Counted from the stretch's first letter, positions 8,478 through 16,951 are shown. The stretch is DNA of 64,000 bases from RZZS01 sp964498755 (GCA_964498755.1 CAZCIB010000006.1:1-64000); one strand, 5' to 3'. Notes: a model not told the origin generated them from the letters alone. Made by a program: numbers and translations.

Positions 8478-9020
8478 TCACGCTGCGCATTCCGGCGCCG
8501 GACGCGTATTCTCAGGGGATTCCCGCGTCAGTATATTGGCCTGGCTTTTTAAAACAGCGCTGCCGGACTGGCTCACGATAGCGCGGATGGCTTCTTTTGC
8601 CGCCGCTTTCGTCCGGTCCGTAGAAACGCCACTGTCGATGTAGCGGCCTAACGCGCCGCATACTTTAAAAGCCCACCGTCTTTCAGGGTCGTTAAAAATG
8701 ACGCGCATTTTATCCTGACGCGAAAAATCGTCCGCAAGAGGAGCAGGCTTCAGAGCTTTTACAAGAACGGGGATCTTCTCCAATGCTTCAAGATCGCCTT
8801 CTTCGCTCTCTCCCAGCGCATGGCAAAGATCATGCAGTTCCGCGCGGTTGCGGAAAAACGCGTAATTATGGCCCGAATAGGGGCGCGGATTACAGATATG
8901 CGCCGTATAGGCGAAGGCGCTTCTAACGCGCGGTGGCATCGCCGGGATAACTTCCGGATTTTTGAAACCCCTGACCTTTTTAAAAACGGCGGCGCATTGA
9001 TGCGCGACATGCTTATACAT
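8478..9020 (-). CDS. Uncharacterised protein, middle gene of a three-gene unknown set
   Basis: About 180 residues from the ATG at 9020 (MYKHVAHQCAAVFKK...). The frame stays open to 9119, but the upstream part overlaps the 3' end of the preceding gene, and the ATG at 9020 has GGGGAG upstream, so the shorter form is chosen. No recognised domain. Visible segments are YTAHICNPRPYSGHNYAFF and RAELHDLCHALGESEEGDLE, with a helical second half. No signal peptide. It is not an obvious paralogue of its neighbours. Confidence 0.62.
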   Translation of the reverse strand: MYKHVAHQCAAVFKKVRGFKNPEVIPAMPPRVRSAFAYTAHICNPRPYSGHNYAFFRNRAELHDLCHALGESEEGDLEALEKIPVLVKALKPAPLADDFSRQDKMRVIFNDPERRWAFKVCGALGRYIDSGVSTDRTKAAAKEAIRAIVSQSGSAVLKSQANILTRESPENTRPAPECAA

Positions 9021-9100
9021 AACTGCAATCTCCCCACTCGTTTTTGTGTTTTTATGTAAAAAGATTGTCGCTGTCAATAAATGTAATGATTCAGGGCGTA

Positions 9101-10102
9101 TTATGGTGACCTTGTCCAACCACCCGGGCTGGCTGTGTTCTGCCTGGAATGCGTGTTGCTACGAGCAAATTCCTCTCTGTAAAGCCGGGCGGATTTCTCT
9201 TTTATTTCCTCAAGCTTCGCCGTCATTTTTTCGGAAACAATGATCAAATCAGGATGACCGCGTTGATCCTCTTGTATTTTCTCGTGCGCTATAATAACGG
9301 CATCGCGTTTTAACTTATAGATCGTATCCAGAAACGCGTTCAATACTTCCCTGTCATTCTGCTGCGAAATAATCTGAAGGCTCTCTTCCGAAAGCAGGCG
9401 TCGCGAACGATCCTCAAGATCACGATAGAGCTCCTGAAGAACGGCAGGTTCTTTCCATCCCATTCTGTCGCTGTATTCACCACGCATTTTCTCCAGCGCA
9501 TAAACGGCGACGGCAATCGCATCCGCTTTTTCTACAATTTTTTTAACGGCGTCGCCGCAGCCTTCATCCGCATTTTTTTGCCCGATACGGGGAATAAGAA
9601 AACGCACTGCCTCAATCTGCGCGCTTTCTCCGGATTTGCCTGCGAAATCCTCTATACGCCGCGCAAAGCCATAATGATCATTCTGTTCAAAAGCCCTGAA
9701 AACGGCGTTTAACACGAGCCTGTCTTCCCTGTTTTCCTCGCCGAGATTTTCGGCAAAGACCGCGATATCGGAGCTTCTGTCGCCCGGGAGACGTGCAAGG
9801 GTAGCGAGTGCGTCAAAGGGATGGCCTTTTAAATTAGCGGCGATATTCGCGATCGTTCGGTGCGCGAGATAAACCTGTTCGGCGTTTCCGGCCTTTTCTT
9901 CCTGTACACGGTAATTTGATATGGTTTCAACGACCTCGGTCGCAAGCCCGGGGTGATTTTGCGCATAACCTTCCGCAATAGCGACAGCATGCCTCTCGAG
10001 GCCCGCCCCATCGCCGAGATATCCGGAAAGTCTGCGAATGCTTCTTTTCGCTCTTGTGCAATCAACGGCGTCAGTCACTTTTTTGAATGCGCGTCCCAGC
10101 AT
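9101..10102 (-). CDS. Uncharacterised helical-repeat-like protein, first gene of a three-gene unknown set
   Basis: A 333-residue protein, soluble and strongly helical, with regularly spaced hydrophobic residues that suggest an alpha-solenoid (for example GHPFDALATLARLPGD, VLNAVFRAFEQNDHYGFA, EAVRFLIPRIGQKNADEG, REVLNAFLDTIYKLKRD). Strong ribosome site AGGAGGG 7 nt before the ATG. It ends in a Ser/Arg/Gln-rich tail. It lies 123 bp after the end of murB on the same strand, so it may be read as an extension of the dcw transcript. Function unknown. Confidence 0.7.
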   Translation of the reverse strand: MLGRAFKKVTDAVDCTRAKRSIRRLSGYLGDGAGLERHAVAIAEGYAQNHPGLATEVVETISNYRVQEEKAGNAEQVYLAHRTIANIAANLKGHPFDALATLARLPGDRSSDIAVFAENLGEENREDRLVLNAVFRAFEQNDHYGFARRIEDFAGKSGESAQIEAVRFLIPRIGQKNADEGCGDAVKKIVEKADAIAVAVYALEKMRGEYSDRMGWKEPAVLQELYRDLEDRSRRLLSEESLQIISQQNDREVLNAFLDTIYKLKRDAVIIAHEKIQEDQRGHPDLIIVSEKMTAKLEEIKEKSARLYREEFARSNTHSRQNTASPGGWTRSP

Positions 10103-10225
10103 GATAGCCCTCCTTTAACCGTTTGTTTCAGGCCGTAAAATCTGTTCCCACAACACGTTAACGGCGGCTTTTTTGGATAGAATTAAACTGCCATTTCCTT
10201 ATGAAACTGGCAATGAAAATCATGT

Positions 10226-11137
10226 TTACTCCGCATGCTCCCCGATCCGTCGGATTTCCCATCGCAGGTCAATGCCGCTGTTTTGTTTGACTTTTTCGCG
10301 GACGGTTTCACCAAGCGTTTCCAGATCGTGCGCCGTAGCATTGCCCGTGTTGATCATAAAATTGCAGTGCTTTTTACTCATCATCGCCCCGCCAACACAT
10401 AAGCCGCGGCATCCTGCTGCATCGATCAGCTCCCAGGCTCTATAACCTTCTGGATTGGCGAAGGTTGATCCGCCCGTGCGTTCTTTCAAAGGCTGCGAAG
10501 CTTCGCGCTGCGCCCTGATTTCATTAATTTTGGCGCGGATGTTTTCCGGCACGCCTGTCTCGCCCTTTAAAATGCAGGAAGTGAACACGGCTCCTTCCGG
10601 CGCGGCCGTCTTGCGGTAAGACATCTTCAGCTCTTCGGGACTGAGCGCGATAATGTCGCCGCCGCGGGTCACCAGCTCGGCGCTTTGCAGAACCTCCTTT
10701 ATTTCACCGCCGTAACACCCGGCGTTCATTTTGAGCGCGCCGCCGATCGTGCCGGGAATGCCGCAAAGGAACTCAAGTCCGGAAATGCCGGCTTCCGCCG
10801 CAGCTTCGGCGACATTGGCATCGAGCATCACGGTTCCGGCCTTTAATCTCGACTCATCAAGCTTTTCAATCGTGTTAAAGGCGCGGCCCAGACGGATCAC
10901 CACGCCGCGCACCCCGCCGTCGCGGATAATCGTGTTCGACATAACGCCCAGAACCTTTACAGTAATCTCCGTCGGACAGGCTTTCATGAAGGCGGCCAGG
11001 TCTTCCGTGTCGGCGGGCTTGAACAAGACATCCGCCGTCCCGCCCGTCCGGAACCACCCGACAGCGCCGAGCGGCGCGTCCTCTGTATAACGCCCCTGAA
11101 CTTCAGGAAGGTCGGATATGCGGGTTTTGGGAGTCAT
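10226..11137 (-). CDS. murB: UDP-N-acetylenolpyruvoylglucosamine reductase
   Basis: FAD-dependent reductase that finishes UDP-MurNAc synthesis using NADPH. The 303-residue product is a type II MurB. It has the FAD-binding segments LGAVGWFRTGGTADVLFKP and VMSNTIIRDGGVRGVVIRLG, the conserved LEFLCGIPGTIGGALKMNAG, and the active-site Ser in KERTGGSTFANPEG. The C-terminus GLCVGGAMMSKKHCNFMIN carries the usual substrate-binding stretch. It lies between the small kinase-like gene and the unknown three-gene set rather than next to ddl. Confidence 0.95.
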   Translation of the reverse strand: MTPKTRISDLPEVQGRYTEDAPLGAVGWFRTGGTADVLFKPADTEDLAAFMKACPTEITVKVLGVMSNTIIRDGGVRGVVIRLGRAFNTIEKLDESRLKAGTVMLDANVAEAAAEAGISGLEFLCGIPGTIGGALKMNAGCYGGEIKEVLQSAELVTRGGDIIALSPEELKMSYRKTAAPEGAVFTSCILKGETGVPENIRAKINEIRAQREASQPLKERTGGSTFANPEGYRAWELIDAAGCRGLCVGGAMMSKKHCNFMINTGNATAHDLETLGETVREKVKQNSGIDLRWEIRRIGEHAE

Positions 11138-11165
11138 GCAAATTTTTTAGCACGGCAAAAACAAT

Positions 11166-11678
11166 TCATAAAGTTTTGAGAAAATTTCGCGCCTCTTTAT
11201 GCGATTTAAAAATAACCAGATTATCCGGCTTCGCCGACCCCAATGCTTTCAGAATATCCGCCCGTTCCTTGCGGCGTAATATCGTCCAGAAGTAAGACGG
11301 GTCGAAATCATCGGTGCAGCCTGCGGGCAGCTCCGGCCTTGGCTTGCGCGCGTATTTGACGCTGCGTTTCAGGCTGTTCCATGCGCAGACGAAGCCCGGC
11401 GGATCAAGCCAGATCGTGGCCTCCGAGCGCTTCAGGCGCTTTGGCCAGTCGCCGTCAATGTATCCTTCCAGTATCCATTGCGGCTTATCGAGTATCTCTT
11501 CTTCGTCTTTTTGCCAGTCTTTTTCCGGGCGTTCCCGCCAGTTCTCGCTCCAGAACAGCGAGTCCATATGATAGACGGGCAGGCCCGTTTTTTCGCCAAG
11601 CTTCCTGGCGAACACGGACTTTCCGGAGCCGCTTATGCCGATCACGGAGATGCGCTGATATTTTTGAATATCCTTCAT
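11166..11678 (-). CDS. Small P-loop kinase-like protein (adenylate kinase/FlaR topology-modulation type)
   Basis: About 170 residues. A Walker A motif ISVIGISGSGKSVFARKLG lies at the very start, followed by the nucleoside-kinase-like pattern GLPVYHMDSLFW...W (about residues 30-45), WILEGYIDGDW, and ATIWLDPPGFVCAWNSLKR. This layout matches the AAA/adenylate-kinase-like proteins often named topology modulation protein. Substrate unknown. The ATG at 11678 is preferred over an in-frame TTG at 11684. It starts just after brnA, so it probably shares that transcript. Confidence 0.8.
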   Translation of the reverse strand: MKDIQKYQRISVIGISGSGKSVFARKLGEKTGLPVYHMDSLFWSENWRERPEKDWQKDEEEILDKPQWILEGYIDGDWPKRLKRSEATIWLDPPGFVCAWNSLKRSVKYARKPRPELPAGCTDDFDPSYFWTILRRKERADILKALGSAKPDNLVIFKSHKEARNFLKTL

Positions 11679-11686
11679 CAGCAAAG

Positions 11687-11965
11687 TCAGGAATTATCTT
11701 TATGCGCTTCATAATAAGAACGCAGCACCGCCGTCATGCGGGTGAGATGGCCCGGTCCCTGCGCCTTGAACCAGTCGAAAATTTCCTTATCAACGCGCAG
11801 ATGCACCGACTTTTTCGCCCCCGGCATCACCAGTTCGGCCTCGGCCCAGAAACTGTCGTCCACATCGAATTCCGGCGCATCTTCTCTGGTCGAAACATAG
11901 TCCCGGGCCTCGCGCAGATTACGAAGCTCTATCGCCGAGTAACGCCTGATATCTTCTTTTTCCAT
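11687..11965 (-). CDS. brnA: BrnA-type antitoxin
   Basis: About 92 residues; the C-terminal ribbon-helix-helix segment KKSVHLRVDKEIFDWFKAQG followed by HLTRMTAVLRSYYEAH is typical of BrnA, which binds BrnT and represses the shared promoter. The N-terminus (MEKEDIRRYSAIELRNL) is the toxin-binding side. The ATG at 11965 has GGAAGG/AGGTG upstream; a GTG at 11971 is also possible. It overlaps brnT by 47 bp, as expected for this toxin-first operon. The pair is embedded between murC and murB. Confidence 0.88.
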   Translation of the reverse strand: MEKEDIRRYSAIELRNLREARDYVSTREDAPEFDVDDSFWAEAELVMPGAKKSVHLRVDKEIFDWFKAQGPGHLTRMTAVLRSYYEAHKDNS

Positions 11966-12206
11966 TTTCACCTACCTTCCACGCGCTGATAATGCGTCGA
12001 TATTCCTCTCGCCACGTGTAGGCCACAACGTAACATTCGTCGTCAACCATTCCCATGGCCCTGTAACGGACTTCTCCGTAATCCGTTCTTCCATCTTCGG
12101 CCTCGAGCAACATGGCATTTTCAAATATTCCCGCGGCCAGCCTGAAATCAACGCCTCGTTTCTCAATGTTCTCGAGGCGTTTGTTTTCATCCCACTCAAA
12201 TTTCAT
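11919..12206 (-). CDS. brnT: BrnT-type ribonuclease toxin
   Basis: A 95-residue RelE-like fold toxin. The family start KFEWDENKRLENIEKRGVDF is intact, as are the central DGRTDYGEVRYRAMG and the C-terminal EYRRIISAWKVGENGKRRY. Known BrnT proteins usually read ISARKA at the last motif; here the Arg is Trp (SAWK). Catalytic strength may therefore differ, but this is inference. First gene of the brnTA pair; a 15 bp palindrome lies 22 bp upstream. A second, more canonical pair lies at 57729-58254. Confidence 0.88.
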   Translation of the reverse strand: MKFEWDENKRLENIEKRGVDFRLAAGIFENAMLLEAEDGRTDYGEVRYRAMGMVDDECYVVAYTWREEYRRIISAWKVGENGKRRYQALLGDRAS

Positions 12207-12227
12207 CTAACGCGCACCCTTTAACAA

Positions 12228-12242
12228 TACACAAAATGTGTA
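12228..12242. promoter_or_regulatory. Putative BrnA operator palindrome
   Basis: Perfect inverted repeat TACACA-AAA-TGTGTA directly upstream of brnT, in the 42 bp gap to murC. BrnA antitoxins are known to repress their own promoter as ribbon-helix-helix dimers, and the site is in the right place for that. The sequence differs from the TGTATATACA palindrome upstream of the second brnT. Confidence 0.5.
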
Positions 12243-12248
12243 CACAAA

Positions 12249-13706
12249 TCAAGCTTTCCGTTTCTTTTCGTTAGAAAACAGAACCTCCAGATCTTCCGGC
12301 AAAGCATAGGCCCATTTGGTAATGTCGCCCGCGCCGAGGCAGATGACGTAATCCCCGGGCTGCGCGATTTCGGAGATGATAGCGGCGAGATTTTTGGGCC
12401 CGGAAAGTTCGCGCACGTCGCGGTGGCCGTGCTTTTTGATCCCTTCGGCTAGCGCGGATTTGTCCGCGCCGTTTATGGGCGCTTCGCCTGCCGAGTAAAC
12501 ATCGGCGACAATGACGCTGTCCGCGTCGTTAAAGCAGGTGCAGAACTCCTCCATCAGGCTCGCAAGCCTCGAATAGCGGTGCGGTTGCATCACGGCAATC
12601 ACCCGCCCGCCGGTTTCCTCGACGGCCATGCGTCCGGCTTTCAGCACGGCGGCGATTTCGACGGGGTGATGGCCGTAATCGTCAATAATCGTAATCCCGT
12701 TCACTTCGCCTGTCCTGGTAAAGCGGCGCTTGACCCCGGTAAAACTCTCAAGCGCTTTTTTAATCACTGGCTGCGGAATGCCGAGCTCCAACGCGATGCC
12801 AACCGCGGCCAGCGCGTTCTGCACGTTATGCGGGCCTAACATAGGCAGATAAACGTCACGGAAAACCGCTTCCTTGCCGTCGTTCAGCGCGGCGATCACA
12901 TGAATGTCAAAGAGGCTGCCGCCGTTTTTGACGCGGATATTTTCGGCGCGAACGTCGGCCTGCGGGCTTAGTCCATAGGTGATGATTTTGCGGTCCGTTG
13001 AATTTGCGATCAGCGCCTGCACTTCCGGGTGATCGACACAGAGAACTGCAAAGCCGTAAAACGGCAGGTTCTCGATGAACTGCCTGAACGCGGCGCGGAT
13101 ATTCTCGATCGAGCCGTAATGATCGAGATGCTCCGGGTCGATATTGGTCACGACGGCCACAGCCGAAGGCAGGCGCGTGAACGTGCCGTCGCTCTCGTCG
13201 GCCTCGACGACCATCCAGTCGCTTTCACCCAGACGCGTATTGGTGCCGTAGGCGTGCACAATGCCGCCATTAATCACGGTCGGGTCAAACCCGCCATGCT
13301 CTAACATTGTTCCAACCAGAGACGTCGTCGTCGTCTTGCCGTGCGTTCCGGCGATGGAGATCGACCATTTGAGCCGCATCAACTCGGCCAGCATCTCCGC
13401 GCGCCGCACGACGGGGATTTTCAGCTCCCGCGCCTTTATGAGTTCCGGGTTGTCCGGCTTGATAGCGGATGAAACGACCACGACGCCGGGCAAAGAGCCA
13501 TCTTCCGCCAACAGGTTTTCATGTTTGTGACCGATGCCGATCTGAACGCCCTTGTCGCGCAGGCGCTGCACATTACCGCCTTCGGCGATGTCCGAGCCCT
13601 GAACGTCATAGCCCAGCGTGACCAGAACCTCTGCGATCCCGCTCATCCCGATCCCGCCGATCCCGATGAAATGCAGCGTTCCGATATCTTTAGGCATTGC
13701 GCGCAT
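12249..13706 (-). CDS. murC: UDP-N-acetylmuramate--L-alanine ligase
   Basis: First amino-acid-adding Mur ligase. The 485-residue product shows the Rossmann start LHFIGIGGIGMSGIAEVL, P-loop GTHGKTTTTSLVGTML, VVEADESDGTFTRLPS, NIDPEHLDHYGS, the family-specific DDYGHHPVEIAAVLKA and HRYSRLASLMEEF. The ATG at 13706 has AAGGAG 6 nt upstream; an ATG three codons in (MPKD) is an alternative. Preceded by a heptamer hairpin (13727-13799) and followed by the brnTA pair. Confidence 0.96.
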   Translation of the reverse strand: MRAMPKDIGTLHFIGIGGIGMSGIAEVLVTLGYDVQGSDIAEGGNVQRLRDKGVQIGIGHKHENLLAEDGSLPGVVVVSSAIKPDNPELIKARELKIPVVRRAEMLAELMRLKWSISIAGTHGKTTTTSLVGTMLEHGGFDPTVINGGIVHAYGTNTRLGESDWMVVEADESDGTFTRLPSAVAVVTNIDPEHLDHYGSIENIRAAFRQFIENLPFYGFAVLCVDHPEVQALIANSTDRKIITYGLSPQADVRAENIRVKNGGSLFDIHVIAALNDGKEAVFRDVYLPMLGPHNVQNALAAVGIALELGIPQPVIKKALESFTGVKRRFTRTGEVNGITIIDDYGHHPVEIAAVLKAGRMAVEETGGRVIAVMQPHRYSRLASLMEEFCTCFNDADSVIVADVYSAGEAPINGADKSALAEGIKKHGHRDVRELSGPKNLAAIISEIAQPGDYVICLGAGDITKWAYALPEDLEVLFSNEKKRKA

Positions 13707-13726
13707 AAGTGGCTCCTTCGGAGTTT

Positions 13727-13799
13727 AGTTGCGAGTTGCGAGTTGCGAGTTACAAGAAAGAAGAAAAATCTTGTAACTTGCAACTTGCAACTTGTAACT
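13727..13799. repeat. Heptamer-array hairpin between murG and murC
   Basis: The left arm 13727-13756 is built from tandem GCGAGTT units; the right arm 13770-13799 is its inverse built from CAACTTG units, with a 13 nt loop. The two 30 nt arms differ at only four places, all A/G transitions. Same type as arrays at 27.6-27.87 and 57.42-57.51 kb. Confidence 0.75.
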
Positions 13800-13804
13800 A
13801 CCAA

Positions 13805-14920
13805 TCACCACCCACTCGCCACGGCCGTGACGAGGTTGCCGAGACGGCGGGCGGCGTCAGGCTTGCCGCAGAGCCGCGCGGCTTCGGCGGCCTGAAATAA
13901 AGTCTGCGGCGCCTGCAAAAACGTCTCGAGCCGCGCCGAGAGCACGTCCGGGGTAAAGCCGTCCTCAACGATTGTCCACGCGCCGCCGCGATCGGCAACG
14001 GAGTCCGCGTTGATTTTCTGCTGCTGGTCGGCGTGATGCGGATAGGGCACGAAAATCGCCGGACGTCCCGCCGCCGTTATTTCCGCCACGCTTGAAGCGC
14101 CGGAGCGGGAAATCACCAGATGCGCCCAGTCCAGCAGCTCGGCCATGTTGTCAAAAAAAGGCTGCACGGTGGCGTTAATTCCTGCCTGCGCGTAAGCTGA
14201 TCGCGCCGTCTCGATATTCTCTTCCCGGCATTGCTGCATGACATTGAGGCGCGCGCGGTATTCGCCGTGGAGCTTTGCAAGCGCGCGCGGCGCAACGTCC
14301 GAAAACACCGAAGCCCCCAGAGATCCGCCGATGATCAGGATATTCACCGGGCCGCCCTCGCGGATCATCGCGTAAGGCTTCGTGTAAAGCGCGGCGATTT
14401 CGGCGCGCACCGGGTTGCCGGTCACGACGCAGCGCACGCGCTCCGCTTCGCCCAGCCCGGAAATATCCGGATAGGAAATCGCGATCCGCGTCGCGTTTCC
14501 CGCAAGCATCGCGTTCGCTTTGCCCGGCACGGCGTTCTGTTCGTGCAGGATTGTTGGAACGCCCAGCTTCTGCGCGGCGTAAACGGGCGGGAAAGAAGGA
14601 TAGCCGCCAAAGCCGACGACGGCCTTCGGCCTGATTTTTTTGATAAGCGCGAAGGCTTTGGCAATGCCGAAGGACAGCGCCATCCCGCCTTTCACTTTGC
14701 CCATAAATCCTGCGCCGAGCGTCCCGGCGGGCAGAACGTGCACAGGGACGTCGGGGCCGAATTTATCGCCGAATTTGCGCCCGCGCTCATCCGTCGCCAA
14801 AACGACGTTATATCCGCGCGGCAGAAGATCGGCGGCCAGCGCCTGCGCGGGGAACATATGCCCGCCCGTGCCGCCCGCGCTCAGTAAAATCGTGTCTGCG
14901 TTATTGTCTTTTTCAGCCAT
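13805..14920 (-). CDS. murG: UDP-N-acetylglucosamine transferase MurG (lipid II synthesis)
   Basis: Peripheral membrane GT-B glycosyltransferase that adds GlcNAc to lipid I on the cytoplasmic face. The 371-residue product has the first G-loop LSAGGTGGHMFPAQALAADL, GFGGYPSFPPVYAAQKLG, the acceptor motif TILHEQNAVPGKANAML and NILIIGGSLGASVFSD. The donor-binding VISRSGASSVAEITAAGRPAIFVPYPHHADQQQ region is read in the expected order. Normal length and ATG start; 61 bp downstream of ftsW. Confidence 0.96.
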   Translation of the reverse strand: MAEKDNNADTILLSAGGTGGHMFPAQALAADLLPRGYNVVLATDERGRKFGDKFGPDVPVHVLPAGTLGAGFMGKVKGGMALSFGIAKAFALIKKIRPKAVVGFGGYPSFPPVYAAQKLGVPTILHEQNAVPGKANAMLAGNATRIAISYPDISGLGEAERVRCVVTGNPVRAEIAALYTKPYAMIREGGPVNILIIGGSLGASVFSDVAPRALAKLHGEYRARLNVMQQCREENIETARSAYAQAGINATVQPFFDNMAELLDWAHLVISRSGASSVAEITAAGRPAIFVPYPHHADQQQKINADSVADRGGAWTIVEDGFTPDVLSARLETFLQAPQTLFQAAEAARLCGKPDAARRLGNLVTAVASGW

Positions 14921-14981
14921 GAAATGAGTTTAACGGAGTTTCCCGCGCGGCAAAATGAAAATAAGAAAAAGAGGTAAGAAG

Positions 14982-16142
14982 TTACCCTCCCGCTCCCGCC
15001 ATGACGCGCCCCTTCGCGACGCCCGCGCGCGGCGATTTGCGCGTCAGCGCCAGAACCATGCCCATCGCCAGCGCGCTCGCGAGCAGGGACGAGCCGCCGT
15101 AACTCACGAACGGCAGGGTCATGCCCTTGGTGGGCAGGATATTGACGTTCGATCCCATATGGATGAACGCCTGAAACCCGATCATCACCAGAAGCCCGCC
15201 CGCCGCCAGTACCGCGAAAAGGTTATCGCTCTGCCCCAGCCTGTGAAACCCGCGCAACATGACGAAGGCATAGAGCGCGATCATCGCAATCAGGAACAAA
15301 AAGCCCAGCTCCTCGCCCGCGACGGCGAAAATAAAATCGGAATGCGCGTCCGGGATATGCATTTTGACGCTGCCCTGGCCCGGGCCCGCGCCGATCAGAC
15401 CGCCCTGCTCGAACGCGGCCAGCGCTTTATCAACCTGGTAATTGTCGCCGCTTTCCGGATCGAGGAAGCGGTCTATCCGGCTTCTGACATGGCCGAAGGC
15501 GAAATACGCGCCCGCGATCATCGCCATCCCGCCCGCGCCCAGAAACGCGACGTAACGGAACGGCAGGCCGGTCATAAACACCTGCGCCGCCAGAACGCAG
15601 GTGATCAGGAACGTCATGCCGAAATCGGGCTGGAGCAAAAGCAACAGCGCGACAAGTCCGTACAGCCCCGCCGTCGCGTAGTAAAACACGGGCTTTCCCT
15701 GTATTTCCTTCTGGCGCGACATCAGCCACGCCGCCACGACGATAAAGGCGGGCTTGACGAATTCGCTCGGCTGCAGCGAAAAGCCGAAGAGCGGAATCCA
15801 CCGCTGCGCCCCTTTGATCTCCGCGCCGGTAAACAGCACGATCACCATCATCAACAGCCCGCCCGCCAGCGCCAGCGAGGCGAACCGCCAGATCCAGCGC
15901 TCGCTCATCATCGAAATCACAATCATCCCCGCAAGCGCAGGCAGCAGAAACACCATATGCCGGATGATGAAATGGTAAGAGTCCAGTTCTATCCGCTCGG
16001 CCACGGCCGGGCTCGCCGCCGTTACCAGCGCAATCCCGAACGCCGAAAGCGCCAGCACGGCCAGCAGCATGGCCCGGTCCACCGTCCACCACCACCGGCC
16101 GAGCAGCGAATTATCGGTTCTGGAGAAAAGTTTAAGGGGCAT
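14982..16142 (-). CDS. ftsW: Septal peptidoglycan polymerase FtsW
   Basis: SEDS-family integral membrane glycosyltransferase that works with FtsI. From the ATG at 16142 it has about 386 residues with roughly ten hydrophobic segments. Motifs seen are WIPLFGFSLQPSEFVKPAFI, LLLLQPDFGMTFLITCV, the extracellular loop DRFLDPESGDNYQVDKALAAF, and the C-terminal NVNILPTKGMTLPFVSYGGS signature. The frame extends upstream to a TTG at 16211, but the first ATG gives the normal short cytoplasmic tail. Confidence 0.95.
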   Translation of the reverse strand: MPLKLFSRTDNSLLGRWWWTVDRAMLLAVLALSAFGIALVTAASPAVAERIELDSYHFIIRHMVFLLPALAGMIVISMMSERWIWRFASLALAGGLLMMVIVLFTGAEIKGAQRWIPLFGFSLQPSEFVKPAFIVVAAWLMSRQKEIQGKPVFYYATAGLYGLVALLLLLQPDFGMTFLITCVLAAQVFMTGLPFRYVAFLGAGGMAMIAGAYFAFGHVRSRIDRFLDPESGDNYQVDKALAAFEQGGLIGAGPGQGSVKMHIPDAHSDFIFAVAGEELGFLFLIAMIALYAFVMLRGFHRLGQSDNLFAVLAAGGLLVMIGFQAFIHMGSNVNILPTKGMTLPFVSYGGSSLLASALAMGMVLALTRKSPRAGVAKGRVMAGAGG

Positions 16143-16369
16143 GGGCGGAAGAGCTTTTGCGCGTTGTTGAGTAAATTGTAATACGGCAAGCGCAGAAAGG
16201 CAAAGCCGCAAAAAAACTCCGACGAAAGAGCATGCGAAACATTATGCCAAAGGTAACGGGCCCGTTAAACGGACTAAGTCCGGTTTTTTCGCGTTTTTAC
16301 TCTCGTTATCCGGCGCCTTGTCATCCCGAACGAAGCGCAGGGTACGCAGTTGCGCCCAGCGTATTTTTT

Positions 16370-16456
16370 AAACTACAGAGCGCGCAGAGTACGCAGAGAG
16401 AAAGCCCTTTAAAAAAAACTCTGCGCCCTCTGCGATCTCTGCGATCTCTGTAGTTT
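16370..16456. repeat. CGCAGAG-unit hairpin
   Basis: Left arm 16370-16398 (AAACTACAGAGCGCGCAGAG...) and right arm 16428-16456 (...CGATCTCTGTAGTTT) form a near-perfect 29 bp inverted repeat made of short CxCAGAG units. An almost identical copy is at 44688-44764. The rest of the 16143-17003 gap has no gene; it holds this hairpin, a GTCAT-type fragment at about 16320, and the two repeats listed next. Confidence 0.75.
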
Positions 16457-16577
16457 AAATTTTCCGGCGATTTTCAGGCGCAAAAATGGATCATTATTTG
16501 TTCAAACGACTACAGATACAGATACGGAGCCGATAAACACATCATACCACATTTGAAACGTTCCGACGGTATTTTTT

Positions 16578-16660
16578 CACCACAGAGACGCGGCCTGCCT
16601 CGCCGAACCCCGGACTTGATCCGGGGGAAGGCGGGAGACCACAGAGTTTCACAGAGGAAA
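16578..16660. repeat. CACAGAG-type repeat, left partner of 18170-18212
   Basis: Reads ACCACAGAGACGCGG, then an inserted ~40 bp GATCCGGGG-type palindrome, then ACCACAGAGTTTCACAGAGG. The inverse of these units (TGTGAAACTCTGTG...GTCTCTGTGGTTC) lies at 18170-18212 on the far side of the AT-rich gene. Confidence 0.6.
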
Positions 16661-16883
16661 TCCCCGAAGAAGGGTCCGGCGCCCGCGAGCGAACAACGCG
16701 AGCGCGGCAATCCAGAGTCCAAAGGTTCGTTTATGCCGGTTTTAAAAATTGAACCACCAGGCTCACCAAGGGCACCAGGCTGCTTTGTGATCTTGGCGCC
16801 CCTGGTAGTAAAAATGCTACTGGATTGCCGTCCCCGCCTGCGCGGGGACAGGTTTCCTCGCAATGACGCCTCCCCCAAAACGT

Positions 16884-16951
16884 CATCCCGGAAGCTATGT
16901 CACGCTTGCCGCGCAGCGGCATAGTGAGACTTGCTATCCGGGATCCATGGG
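16884..16951. repeat. Left copy of a ~68 bp inverted repeat bracketing the AT-rich gene
   Basis: Begins CATCCCGGAAGCTATGTCA and ends CTATCCGGGATCCATGGG, with an internal GCCGC/GCGGC palindrome. The reverse complement of 18241-18310 matches along almost its whole length with few substitutions. The copies lie 53 bp past the gene's stop codon and about 275 bp upstream of its start, in opposite orientation. Confidence 0.8.

Noticed and set aside
14955..16181. 408-codon forward frame antisense to ftsW
   Set aside because: Arg/His/Gln-rich translation with no domain, fully opposite a clear FtsW; a by-product of GC-rich codon use.
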